In this document: positions 12,688 to 24,431 of the stretch, piece after piece
Numbering within the stretch: position 1 is the stretch's first letter
Layout: each line of letters begins with the position of its first letter
Assembly (NCBI GenBank): GCA_905183005.1
Contig: CAJJDO010000037.1
Coordinates: 307,140 to 371,139, forward strand
DNA from: Paramecium pentaurelia
Taxonomy: Eukaryota > Ciliophora > Oligohymenophorea > Peniculida > Parameciidae
DNA: 64,000 nt
Reading direction: 5' to 3'
Program-made: the position numbers and the translations under genes
Notes under the pieces: generated by a model
Database searches by the model: none
Seen by the model: only the letters and a program-made list of their open reading frames with translations
Told to the model about the DNA's origin: nothing

Positions 12688-13215
12688 ATGTTTCGAAATA
12701 TTATTAAACCACTTTAAAGAAAAAAAAAATAATACAATATAACTTAAGAAGAAGATTAAGAGGAACTATACTTTTAAAATGAAGAAGAATCAAAATAAAA
12801 TGAAGAATCAATATTTTTTGAATTCAAAAGAATGAGGATATCTGATGATCTAGATGAAACAAAAGAAATAGGTGGTAAAATCAAAAAAAATAAATAATAA
12901 GAAGGGGATTGTTATTTTATATACTAATTAAATCATGAAAAAATCTTAGAATCCATCAATAGTTATAAATCAAGACAGGAAAGTAAAAAATAAGAAGAAA
13001 ATCAAGAAATTGAAAATATTATTTATCATTCAGAAGTACCACAAGAATGTTTTCATATTGTTCAAATTGATGAAATAAATTATGTTAATTCTCTAAACTT
13101 CTCAAAACATATAGAAAAAAAGACAAGCAAGTTAAAAATTAAAAAAAATTTGAAGTAAATAAACCCTTTTAATCATATTTCTATTAAAGATAAGGTTATC
13201 TCGAAACGATTATGA
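12688..13215 (+). CDS. Hypothetical charged protein, 175 aa
   Basis: One exon of 176 codons, ATG 12688 to TGA 13213-13215, divergently arranged with the RhoGEF gene about 200 bp away. It starts MFRNIIKPLQRKKK, has an acidic run (EEDQEELYFQNEEES), and ends with basic residues around KKTSKLKIKKNLKQ. Probably largely disordered. No family recognised. Confidence 0.65.
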
Positions 13216-14050
13216 TAAAATTTTGTATTCTTAAGTCATTTTTAATTAATTTGTATAAGATATTTAATATTAATCTTCTTACCCCCTTTTATATTGTTTT
13301 AATCTGAATATGATTTAATCTAACTAATCATATAGTTTTCACATTTATAAATACCTGAATTAATTAATTAAAAGTGGATTAAAAAATATATTTTTCTAGA
13401 TATTCATAAATCAATTTTTTTAAAATCTTTCATCCTTTATTATATATAATAGGTTATTTATTTGATGATATAAAAAATAAATGAATCATTTGTAGAAATT
13501 TAACATTTTATAATATATATTATATTAAATATCATATTATATATTAGTCAAATAAATCATAAAAATTAATTCAAATTAACAATTATGTATGAACACTTAA
13601 ATTAAAAATCTTCTTAAGTTCTTTTAGAAACTTAAAAAAATTCATGAATCAAATATCATAATTAAAAGTAATAGGAATAAATAAAATTTAAAAATAAATA
13701 TTTACATGTTAATATGATTTAGACATTATAAATACAACTTATTGATATTATTTAAGATGATATGAAAAGATATCTTAATAATGATAAGATTGATATAATA
13801 TTAAATAGTAGACTGCATTTTCATATAATCGAAAGTGTTAATTATCAAAATTTTATGTAAAGAAGGAATCCTTTAATATATAGTTATTGGTATTGAAAAA
13901 GAATTTTAATGATCAGAGTTTTTTACTTAGTAGCAATAATGAAAAGGATTCTAATGAATGTTTTAAAAAATAGTAATAATTAATGAATCAAGAATTTTTA
14001 TGTTGAAAATGAGTGATGATTTTAATATTTTAATTATTGAATTATCTATA
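13216..14050. other. Intergenic region with one doubtful ORF
   Basis: The first 370 bases show nothing beyond AT-rich sequence. The second half contains the doubtful TGA-interrupted frame at 13585..13896, listed separately, and the nucleoside hydrolase promoter. Confidence 0.45.
13585..13896 (+). pseudogene. Doubtful short coding frame interrupted by TGA
   Basis: A 104-codon frame from ATG 13585 to TGA 13894 reads as plausible protein (for example QLIDIIQDDMKRYLNND) but has one in-frame TGA at 13645-13647. No typical 20-35-nt intron removes it; only a 51- or 57-nt intron would. It could be a decayed gene, a gene with an unusual intron, or chance. Confidence 0.25.
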
Positions 14051-15137
14051 ATGGACATTAATAAAGTAAATATATGGCTAGACTGTGATGTTGGCAATGA
14101 TGATGCTATGGCAGTCATTTTATCATTGTTTCATCCAAGATCTAATTTACTTGGAATTTCCACATGTTTTGGTAATACAAGGTAAGAGTTTGTATTAAAA
14201 ATAGTCTTGAAAACTGTACAGATAATACAATTCGATTATTAAGTTCAGTAGGACGAACTGATGTACCAGTTTATAAAGGAGCAGAATTTTCTTTAAAATC
14301 TACAAGAGCTACAACTAAAATGCATGGTTCATAAGGTAAATTAATTAATAAATGTTAGGATTGTATGCAGCTGATAGATTGATATCTTCCTTCAAGCCTT
14401 TAGAAAACATTGAATTATATGATTTGATTAAATAGACTGCTAAAGATCAAGAAGTATTAAAATATATTAAATTAGTTTGTTATTGTTATCACAGGACCAT
14501 AGACTAACATTGCTAAATTATTGAAGGATCACGAAGACATAATTCCTTAGATTTAACAGATAGTATTTATGGGTGGAACATCAGGATTTGGAAATGTTAC
14601 ACCTAATTCTGAATACAATATTTATTCAGATCCTGAGGCTGCCCAATTTGTAATTGATACATGTAGATAACATTCATTGAAATTGGTGATGATTTCGTTA
14701 GATTTAACTTACGTACTATTCAATAATTTATTAATATCTTAGACATGTTAATTATTAGAACCCCTTTAATAAAGAATTAAGAATATAAATTCTAAATTCT
14801 CAGATTGGTGTTTGGAAATGCTTTAAGAATATTAAGCTGCATATAAGGCATAAGAATTTGAATATCCTCCAATTCATGATCGTAATATATATTGATCTTA
14901 AGATTAGCCGTTGCTGTATTTTATGCATTACATCCAGAATTGTATGTTATAAAACCTGTTTATTGTGCAGTTGAGTGTGATTCTAAATTATGTTATGGAA
15001 GAACTGTTGTTGATAAATAAGATGTTTATGGATTTGAACCAACTTTATTGTTTGCAAGAAAAGTAATTGTTGATGAATTTTGGAATTAAATGATTGAAGC
15101 AATTAAACTTGCAGCAAAGAATTCAAAAATTGAATGA
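14051..15137 (+). CDS. Inosine-uridine preferring nucleoside hydrolase (IUNH family)
   Basis: 330 aa from five exons; introns 14182..14204, 14336..14358, 14454..14475, 14882..14907. The N-terminus holds the family calcium-binding signature WLDCDVGNDDAMA. The central VFMGG..GNVTPNSEYN and the later PPIHDPVAV correspond to the other active-site loops (the Asn/Glu motif and the HDP motif). The family hydrolyses the N-glycosidic bond of ribonucleosides for purine/pyrimidine salvage; Paramecium is a purine auxotroph, so salvage fits. ATG 14051 is chosen because it puts the signature at the usual distance. In-frame ATGs at 14000 and 14009 would add up to 17 residues. Confidence 0.92.
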
Positions 15138-15176
15138 TTTGTTATGATTGTTTTATTTAATTTATATATTAATAAT

Positions 15177-15605
15177 ATGTTTATTTTAGAAGAATAAGAA
15201 ATTAAATTAATGAAGTAGTAATAGAAATAAAATGAAAGACAAAAAGACTTCTTTTTTATCAGAAATGTAACTATTATAAGCTGTTTAATAAATAAAGATT
15301 AGATTAAGAAGAAGATTCAACAAGAAAATTGCAATATCAAATCTTTTAAAAAATATAAAAACAAAGTCATTAAAAAATTGTTTGCATAAATATATCAAAA
15401 TCACTTAAAAATCCTTTTAAATCAAAATTAAATATTGTTATAAGACTTAGGTGTTTTTAGAAATTCTTTAGAAACTGCCTTATTATATGAGTATATAACA
15501 TGGGTTTATGTTAATGTTTTAAGTTAATTAGTTGATGAAAATGATAATGCTACTAATTTTAATTGTAATTCATTAACATTATTAAAATATATTAAATAAT
15601 ATTGA
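15177..15605 (+). CDS. Hypothetical protein, 142 aa, directly upstream of EXD2-like gene
   Basis: One open frame of 143 codons from ATG 15177 to TGA 15603-15605, starting 39 nt after the nucleoside hydrolase stop. The sequence is helical, with Lys/Gln-rich N-terminus and a hydrophobic C-terminal part (ETALLYEYITWVYVNVLSQL). The next gene starts 54 nt later in the same phase, separated only by two in-frame TGA codons, so this could be the detached N-terminal part of the EXD2-like protein. No domain recognised. Confidence 0.55.
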
Positions 15606-15659
15606 AGAAACTATTACTATTGAATATTCAAATTCATTAAAAAGAAGGTAATAACAAAT

Positions 15660-18130
15660 ATGAAGAAATTGTTAAAGAAAAAAAGAGAAAAGTAAGAAAA
15701 AAAAAGAATGGAAGAGGAAAGACGACTTAAGGAAATTGAAGATTAAAGATTAGTTGTTGAAGAAGTTACTAGATAGGCAGAATAGGAAATTTGGATTAAT
15801 AATAAGAAAATTAATAATTATAATAGTGATATTAAATAAATTATTTTATTTTTTATGTAAGAATAATTAGAAAATATTCAAGTTTTTTAAAAACTTTATT
15901 AAGTATAAGGAAATACTTTTGAAGAAATCATATCCAATTTTTAAAATTAATAAAAGTAACATCTTACAAAGTTATTTAAATATATAACTAATGAGAATGA
16001 ATTAAATTAATTTTAATTGAGAGGAAATGTAATTGGAGTTGATTTTGAACATACAAATGATATTGGATTTGATGGATAAATTAGTATTGTATAATTTAAG
16101 GATGAGGCAGATGTGTATATTATTGATGTTATTGAAATTGGATTAGAAAGTTAAAAATTAATTAATGTCTTAAAAAATATTTTTGAAGATGATAAAATAA
16201 TTAAAGTATTTTATGCAGGTAATACTGATATATAATGGTTGAAAAGAGATTTTTAAATTACTATATAAAATTATTGTGATATCAAAGAAATTGCAGATTA
16301 GTGTAAATTAAGTAAAATTTATGATTATATTTATAATAGAAGGAGGAAGTGCTTTGATTTATCTGTGGAAATAATATTGTGATCATTAAGTTTCTAAATC
16401 TTACAAAACTAATATGCAAACATCTGATTGGGCTGAAAGACCTTTAACTTAAGAATAATTAATTTATGCTGCATATGATTGCTATTATTTACCATATCTT
16501 AGATATGTATTACTGTAAGAATTAAGTAAAATTGACATCAAATAGTAAATTAAAATTTAAAGCAAATTCGATAAAGCAATTCTTAAAGAATACAAGAAAC
16601 CTATACTATCTGATTAAGAATTAGCTAAAGTTGTTTAAAAGGAATACAATCTTTTAATGCAATTAGTTGTTGAAAATGATGACAAGTCTCCAATCTATTA
16701 ATATTTATAGACTTAACCTGTTGCTGTATAATTGGTTAAATTTATAGCATTAGAAATCATGAAAGTTAGATAGTAGTATGGAATTTATCATAATGATCCT
16801 GTTGAATGTTTAGAGGAGAATGAATAAGTTATTTTAATTGCTATTCATATTTATTAAAGATTAAATATTTAAAATATTTAAACTTACAAGTTGATTTATC
16901 CTGAATATTAAAATTACTAGAATTAATAATATGTATTAACATTAGAGTACATTTAAAAATAGATTGATAAAGATTGGGAAGTTTACTTTAAATCATTTTG
17001 TAAAGGGTTTTATTAAAGTTTTATTTATAATTTAGATTTTATTAAATTTGGATTATCTACAATATATGAAGCTTTGTAAACACCAGAGACAAAACATTAA
17101 TAAATATAACAAAAGATAGATGAAAAAAAATAAAAGTAAGCAGAATTTGGAGATAAATATACAAGGAAAAAGCCAGCTTATGGAAATTGTAAAATATATT
17201 CAAAAGAAAATTTCTTTTTGTGTAATTGTGATGAAAAGAAAATTAAATGGTATTTGAAATAAGGATTGGCAGATTTAATAAGTGAAGATCCTCCTACAAT
17301 TTAATTGAAATTTGAAGCTAGTGGATTTAAAGAAGAAGGATCTGATAAAGCTTAATATATTACTATAGAAAGAGTAAATTAATGTGTAATATGTGGAAAA
17401 GAGAATGAACTTTTAAAATTTAATGTAAAAATTTGAATTAAATTGATTTTTAGATAGTTCCAGTTGTTTATAAAAAACATATATAAGGTAAAAGATCTTA
17501 TGATGTTGTATGTCTATGTTTAATATGTCATCAAAAGGCAAGTGCTTAAAATGATAAATTAAAATTGACAATTGCAGAAAAATATAATATAAATATTAAA
17601 TAAAAGAAAAAGGATTCATTAATAGAATAGGTAAGAAATTTAATAAAATCGGTTAAAGCATTTTATAAGAAAAATAAAAATCTACCAAAAGAAGCTTATT
17701 AAAAATTTTAAACTTAATTCACTAATTAAATAGAATAATTAAAAAATTAAGAATAATTCATTTAAATTAATAAATATGATATAAATTAATTGAAATATGA
17801 AGATAATTTAATTAATATTAATGATGAATAATTTTCAGGATTTATTGAATATTTGATTGAAAATGAAGAATTATTTAATAAATTTGATGATATAGCTGAT
17901 TATGGGAAATAAGTTGTAGAGTAATTAAAAACAGAAGAATAAATAGAACAATTTTTAGTATTTTGGAGAGATAATTTTATAAGTATTAATTTAATATTTA
18001 ATATTTAGATGAAATGAAACCTTAATATTTAAATGAGGCATGGGCAATTGATCATAAATTTAAAAGAACTTTTGGAGAAAAATCATAATATAATCCTAAT
18101 AATTAATAATAATTAGATGATTAAGAATGA
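15660..18130 (+). CDS. EXD2-like 3'-5' exonuclease domain protein
   Basis: 795 aa with introns 16312..16339, 17425..17453 and 17983..18008. A charged coiled N-terminus is followed (about residues 120-300) by a DEDD-type exonuclease fold: Exo I VIGVDFEHT, Exo II FYAGNTDIQWLKRDF, Exo III YAAYDCYYL. This is the RNase D/WRN/EXD family. The C-terminal part contains paired cysteines arranged as in EXD2 (FLCNCDEKKIKWYLKQGL, CVICGKE, CLCLICHQK), a probable metal-binding module. The protein should degrade single-stranded nucleic acid from the 3' end. It might act on DNA repair or mitochondrial RNA; which is not decidable here. Confidence 0.85.
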
Positions 18131-18196
18131 TTTATTTTAATTTATATAATCATTTAAATTAAGTAAAATAATAAACTAAATTATAAAAAAATAAGA

Positions 18197-19821
18197 TCAT
18201 ATTGATTACCAAGTTGAACTATCCCTACTTTTACCTACTTTATACTAAATTCTCCATATAGTAAAAATGTATCTTTTTGTAGGATCAATAGATTCTCTAT
18301 GAAATTAATATATATAATAACATACAACAAACTATTAAATATTTATTATGTATAATACTTTGTACAAGAATTAAATATAAGTAAAAACTAAAACGAATCT
18401 TAATAATGTTTGTGCCTTCAATCCCCATTCTGGATTGTTTTAATCATCACTTTCCCACCATAACTAGAAATGAGATCTCTATCATACATGGTATTATTTC
18501 ATCCATAAAATATCATAAAAGATTGAAGCTACAAGACCTCCTCCAACAAGTTTTAAATGGAATGGTTCAAATCTGTCCATAAAGATAGTAAACATGAGAC
18601 CATGACAAACTAAAACCTAATAAATAATAATTATATAATTACATCTAAAAAAGATGGTTTAGCAGAACAAACAAATAAAGTGATCAAACCATAAATAGTG
18701 AATATTATGACACCAAGTTATAAAATCTCAGGAGCTTCTGGTGTTTCATCAAATTTTTCTAAATGTTTTTCTGATTATAATGCAGATATTATTTATTCTT
18801 TATGTTAAGAAATCTATAATTAATTAGGATTTTATTAATCTATTTCATTCATTTATTAATTTCGATCAAATTATTCAAAAATATCATTCTGTTCTTATTT
18901 GAAACTTTACTCCTTTATTAATTTTATTTTAAATGGTCTTTCCACTACATCTAAATCAGTTCTATACTCATTTAAATCATTTTCAAGTGTATATATCTTT
19001 TATTCAAATTTCTAAAGTTAAGTTTATAAATATTGATGCTAATTATCTTTTACAATAATACTTTATTTAATACTATTTAAGCTTCTAATTCAATACTAGC
19101 TCCTAATTCTCTACCTTATGGATCTTTCAATTATAGTTCCATATCTTTTACTGATTAATCATCCAATTACTGAATTTACAAATATGTTTATCCCCACAAA
19201 AATGCTGGAGCTGCATTAGTCTATATGTAAAATTGAATTGAAAGGAATGTTGTCGTTGGTGGAATTGAACTTAAAATTAAATTTAAGTATATTTTGATTA
19301 CAATTCAAAATCTTAATTGAATTCTGGATTTACTCTATCATATTATTATTCTGGCTTTGCTATTTAATTTGTAACACCCAAATTTAATTATATGTGACAA
19401 TTTGAATATTTTAACTTTAATGGTATATTTTTTGCACATAATAATGTCAAAAATAAGTATCTTGTATCAGAATAAACAGCTAATTATAAGATTATAGCAA
19501 ACATGTTTCTGCTAATTATTTTTCACAAATTGTCTTATTCTAAGATATTTATTTTAATTATTGTTCTGCTTTCTTTATCTTTTCACTCAATATTAAACTA
19601 GCATCAACTAAGGTTTAACTAACATCTGCTAGTCTGTATACTAATTTCAAATTTTCTTATGTAGGTCGACATTATTCAAATATTTATTCAGCAATTTCTC
19701 TATCAAACTCTCTTCTTGCCATCATATCCAATTTATTTAAAATTTCATCCTTATTACATTATTTCTCTTATTTTAATCCATTTTCTTCAAATCCTCTTAA
19801 AACAGTTTATAAATTTAACAT
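18197..19821 (-). CDS. C2-domain protein with coiled coil and C-terminal membrane segments
   Basis: 489 aa after removing six introns (18332..18358, 18464..18487, 18617..18642, 19039..19061, 19270..19301, 19480..19502). After a helical leader, residues about 120-250 look like a C2 domain (YLFLTLLCAKNIPL, later NPEFNQDFEFSIPP). A Gln-rich coiled coil follows. The C-terminal 170 residues have about four hydrophobic segments (LGVIIFTIYGLITLFVC, VCHGLMFTIFM, KLVGGGLVASIFYDILW, LLRFVLVFTYIQFLYKF). The layout suggests a Ca2+/lipid-responsive membrane protein. I do not recognise a named family. It ends TWQSI before TGA 18197. Confidence 0.78.
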
Positions 19822-19843
19822 ATTAATTATATTATATAATTTA

Positions 19844-20536
19844 TCAATTGTTACTCTTTTATTTCCAATTCAATACAAAATCTTAATCTAATGATCCTTC
19901 ATCATGAAATTCAAATTCTACCTTCTTTTATTTCAAACTTTTATTCTTTAATATCTTCTCTCTTCTTTTTTGATTATCCAATTTCTCATTTTAAATATCA
20001 ACATCTTCATCAATTTATTCATTTTAATCTTTTATTTTCTTTTATTATTCAACTTACATTTATTATTAGATTTTTGTTTCTACTTCAATTTTACTAATGA
20101 AATTAATAAGAATAATTACTCAAAGAAATCTTCAGGTAATTCATTTTAATTATTTCTCTCATAAGTGATTTATTCTATTTCAGCAAATTCTAAATCTACT
20201 TCTTTATTTATTCGTTCAATTTATTGTCTGGTTAATTTTTATTTTCCTACATTCTATTCTCTAAATGCTTCATTCTCTAATCTATTTACATCTATTTAGG
20301 CATTTCTTTTCAATACTTACAAAGCATCTTTATGTTTTTAGCCAATCAAATGTCTTTTGAAATCTATCAAAGTCTCATTGATTTATTCACATTCCACACA
20401 CTAAATGATAATTTAAATAAAATAGTACAATTATTTTTCCATCAATCAAATAAGCATTTTTAGGTAATTCTATTTAATTAATTTTTTATCTTCTCTTTTC
20501 TTCCATAAGCTTTTTCAATTCATCTTAAGTTGACAT
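19844..20536 (-). CDS. ZNF830-like (CCDC16/OMCG1) zinc-finger protein
   Basis: 212 aa; introns 20094..20119 and 20401..20428. The start MSTQDELKKLMEEKRR resembles the ZNF830 N-terminus. A matrin-type C2H2 finger follows: Cys-Val-Glu-Cys then His-Leu-Ile-Gly-Gln-Lys-His. Further on ELPEDFFDK matches the LPPGFFD-type motif, and the acidic C-terminus FHDEGSLDQDFVLNW matches the family end. In animals this protein is linked to the spliceosome and genome stability, so a nuclear role is inferred. Its stop is 22 nt from the start of the C2 protein on the same strand. Confidence 0.82.
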
Positions 20537-20878
20537 ATTAATAAATTAAAATTTATATTATAAATAACAATAGTGCAATAGAATACTAAAAACAATTATT
20601 ATTTGAGTCTTTATATATAAAATAATGTAAGTATCATAAATTCTATAACTCTATTTAAGATAACACAATTAAATCATAATATTTTATCCAATATCACATT
20701 ATAATTAATAATAAAATATGAAAAGAATTTAATTCTTTAGAAAAATAAATAATATCTCATTAATAACTACATCATTAGTTATAATACATAATAAATGGAA
20801 ACCTTCATTATTAGTTTTTTATTCCAATAATAATAATAAAATTTGAGATTATTAAAGTTATTTTATTTATTTATATTA
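20537..20878. other. Divergent promoter region
   Basis: 342 bp between the divergently transcribed ZNF830-like and secreted-protein genes. AT-rich, with no repeat or RNA feature seen. Confidence 0.5.
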
Positions 20879-22500
20879 ATGTTTTCATAATTAATTCTTT
20901 CTACACTATTAGGATTAACCTATTCTAATTGGACTAAAACACCATAAATAAAAATAGACAATTTTAATCAATCAGAATCTGCTGTCTCAATTAATACTGA
21001 TAATATTCATCATGTCAAATATCCTAAGGCATATGACTTAGATTTGTATTACAAAAATGGAATAAGCAAATCAAGAAATATAAGTGATTATGAAAAGATT
21101 AATAATACTTAATTATTTTAATAAGGATGCTCCTATTTGGAAAGATAAATAAAAATTGAATATTAAATACTAATTCAACTTCCTGATGATAGCAAATATA
21201 AATATACTGATTTAGTAGTTGTTGGTTATTCAGCATTTATATTAACAAGTGATAATGAAATTTTGGTAGTAAGAAATGAATTTAACGAAACAAAATTGAA
21301 AGTATAAAAAATTCAGTATATTTTAGAATGTATATTCTAAAAGTATAGATATATCTAAACATTTAAAAGTGAATTAATTTAGAAAACCTAGATTATTAAA
21401 AATTAGAGATTAAATATTCATTATTTCAGAAAATGAAGCTATAAGTTTTGATGTATTAGATTGGACAAATGACACTTTACCTGAAAGTAGAAAACATTAA
21501 ATAGAGGAAGTAAAAAGCATCAATGACATTTATTATGATGAAATTTCAAATAGGGTTTTTGTTGTTGCTGGTAGATAAGGAATAATTGTTTATAATTATG
21601 TTAATGAAGAATTAAAGAAAATATATACTATTAATTTAGATTATAATGTAATAAAAGTGCAAACTCATGAAAATTATCTATTTATATTAGATGATAAAAG
21701 AGGAATTCATTTTGTATCTTTGAAAGACGACAATTATATTATTGATAGTACTTAAATATATTAATAAATTAGAGTTTTTTATTCCAATTGAAAATCCAAT
21801 TTCTTTTGTTTATAAAAATAATTCATTTTTAGTTATTACATAGACAAATAAATAAATTAGATTTGGAATTGAAATTTTAATAAACTTATAAAATTAAGAA
21901 TATTATTATAATAAATTCTATTTATAAGATATAGAGTTAATAGATGTTTAATAAATAGGAGAATATTAGATTTTGATAGGTTATGATGTTCATAAATTAG
22001 TAAAAACAAATATATATCGTGATTTTATTGATGAAAACTTTTATGATGAAACTGATTTTATGATACCTCAAATTGAAAAAATCTAAAGAATTTATAGTTC
22101 TGAAAATGAATATTCAAATTCAAGAGTTGAGTATTCATTAGGCCTCACTCCTAATTACTTATTTGTTATGATTATAATAGAAAAGTATCCAGAAATAATC
22201 TGTTCATCTTAAAATTAAATTGAATAAAGTTATATGATAATTATTAATTCCACTTAATGCAATAATGCAGAAAAAAATCCATTCATTGTTTGTCATGAAT
22301 AACATTTCATGAGTTTGTCAATTAATGAAATTTTATTAGACTTTTAATCATAATTAATAGTGGAAGTTGTTTTAATTTTAGGATTTATAATTTTTATTAT
22401 CTTCTTAGGTTGTGGTATAATAATGTGTAGGAGATGGAGATTTGCAATAGAAAATATGAAGAGTAAGAGGAGATAATATGTAAATGTGTAAGTTGCATGA
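20879..22500 (+). CDS. Secreted/type I membrane protein, 523 aa
   Basis: Introns 21302..21326 and 21748..21772; the spliced frame is 524 codons. The N-terminus MFSQLILSTLLGLTYS is a good signal peptide. Near the C-terminus a single hydrophobic helix (VVLILGFIIFIIFLGCGII) is followed by a short basic tail (RRWRFAIENMKSKRRQ), giving a type I orientation. The large outer part has repeated beta-like stretches (VFVVAGRQGIIVYNY, FILDDKRGIHFVSL) that look like blades of a beta-propeller. Cysteines cluster near the membrane. No named family; a surface or endomembrane protein is likely. Confidence 0.75.
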
Positions 22501-22612
22501 TTTATATATTTTTATATTAATTATAATGTGGAATATAATTTCAATTAATCCTATATGTTAGAAAAAGAAATTGGTTTCTGATTAAGAGAGGTTATTACTA
22601 AATTGTAAAAAC

Positions 22613-23578
22613 ATGAGAAAGACAATTAATAATGGAGAACCATGGAAACCATCTCATTCGTTATCTAAAGTTAATAACAAATATAGTCATTGTAATTTTA
22701 TATATAAAAATTAATAAAGAGGAAGAGAATAAAATCATGCATTAAAATAATATATTGTTATCTAAAATGATGGATATTTAGAGACATAATTTAAGAAGTT
22801 AAAGTTCTGGATAATTACCATTATCATTATCACATGTTAGTAATCTTAACTAACGAAAATTCGAGAAATTCAAAATTAACTAAGAAAATTAAAAGTTTCT
22901 ATCTCGACTTTAATCTGCTTCATCAATTTATAATAAAAATTATTGGTAACCTGATAATGAAAAGAATGAAATTTACAAATAAATTATATTAAAGAGAACA
23001 AGTTAAATTTAATTATTATTTTAGAACTCAATCAAGATTATAATGATTTAGCTAGAAAATCTCTTGAAACTAGATCTACAGGGAGAATGCTTTCATGTAA
23101 AGACATATCATTATTTAAGCAGCCCAATAATTTAAACGTAGACAAATGTCTGATGAACAATTTTAATACTAATAATCCCCAGAATGATTTTGATATTCAT
23201 ACATTATTAGTATTTTTATCTTAATAAATATTTAATTATCATATAATATCATAATTGAGATTTTTTATTTCATATTATATTATTTAAATATTATAATCAA
23301 ATTTTTAAGTAGAAGACTAATATAATCCTTATTTGATTTAGACATCTCATCACTGCAAGTTACACCAAAGATATTTATCTCAAAATTATAATAGCCAATT
23401 AATTAAAATTATACTGCTTTTAGAATTATGCTTCTATGATTACTTATATAGTAAAATAAGCTTTATTTATTTTCAAGTTTTAAAATAATAGATTAAATTT
23501 ATATTAAGAATTCTATATATATCATTTATTTTCTATATCTTCCGATATATAAAATTATTATTACTCAATTATTTATGA
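22613..23578 (+). CDS. CFAP97/Hemingway-like protein
   Basis: Exons joined by introns 22757..22781 and 23002..23024. The segment INQENQKFLSRLQSASSIY followed by W..D...Y matches the CFAP97 (KIAA1430) signature seen in ciliary proteins such as Hemingway and CFAP97D1. The protein is basic and Ser/Asn-rich around it. The frame stays open to TGA 23576-23578, but after about 23215 it becomes low-complexity Ile/Leu/Tyr, so the true end is probably earlier or spliced differently. The ATG at 22613 is the first in the good frame. Confidence 0.5.
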
Positions 23579-23778
23579 TGATTAATATAAAATTTATCTT
23601 ATATCTCAAGGACTTTTTTATAATAAAAAGATAAAAAATCTTTGCTTCATTATTCTGAAATGAAAAAATTATAGTCTTTTAGTTAAATCAAATAAACGCT
23701 CTATCAAAATAATGATTATATAACATATTTTATCGACATGTCTTTAATAATAAATAAAATCAAACAAATTCAGACGAG

Positions 23779-23824
23779 AGGATCAGATTGTTTATATTAA
23801 AGTGCTCTGATCCTACTAAAAAAA
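23779..23824. other. Perfect 9-bp inverted repeat (hairpin)
   Basis: The arms AGGATCAGA (23779-23787) and TCTGATCCT (23816-23824) pair perfectly across a 28-nt loop. It is notably GC-containing for its surroundings and could fold as RNA or be a protein-binding palindrome. No known ncRNA class is recognised. Confidence 0.4.
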
Positions 23825-24128
23825 ATTAAAAATTAAAAAAATTTGATAATGATTTGTATTCAAAATATTTCATAAAGAGAAAGCAATTTGAAATTTAAGA
23901 AATATTTCTATTATAAATATTTGAATAAGATAATAAGCTGATTAAATTGAATATTTATATTTAAAATCTGCAATAATTTCATTTACTAATGGTAATATAA
24001 GATTATAATCATCTTAAAATATATTATAAAATAAAATGTGATAAAAATGTCATTTCTAAATAAATTAAATAGTTAAATTAATAATATGATAATATGATAC
24101 CAGTTAATGTGAATATAAAGTTATTTTT

Positions 24129-24272
24129 ATGGATATTGACATACCTGGAATTGATGATTATTAATGTTGCTAAGATATTTCATGTTTTTTATAACAAAAT
24201 AATATTGTTTCAGTCATTTTTAATTTTAGTGCCTTCTATAGTAAAGAAAATATTGACATAGCTTATTAATGA
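24129..24272 (+). CDS. Possible microprotein, 47 aa
   Basis: A 48-codon frame starting MDIDIPGIDDYQCC, with four cysteines and a mixed hydrophobic C-terminus, ending at TGA 24270-24272. It is less biased than the surrounding sequence, but is too short to trust. It may be chance or a first exon. Confidence 0.22.
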
Positions 24273-24431
24273 GAAGTTAATGATATCTTGATATAAATTT
24301 ATAGATACTTAACAATTAGAAGGGATAATCATAAAATATTTATTTTTAATTATATTTATATATATAAAAAATTGTATTAGAATATTTATGATTAATTATT
24401 TGTATATATATAGAGATATTTAATAAAATAA

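Larger units (their letters stand above)
23579..24431. other. Intergenic region with a hairpin and a short ORF
   Basis: AT-rich spacer before the histidine kinase. It contains a perfect inverted repeat at 23779..23824 and a 47-codon frame at 24129..24272, both listed separately, and otherwise nothing recognisable. Confidence 0.45.
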
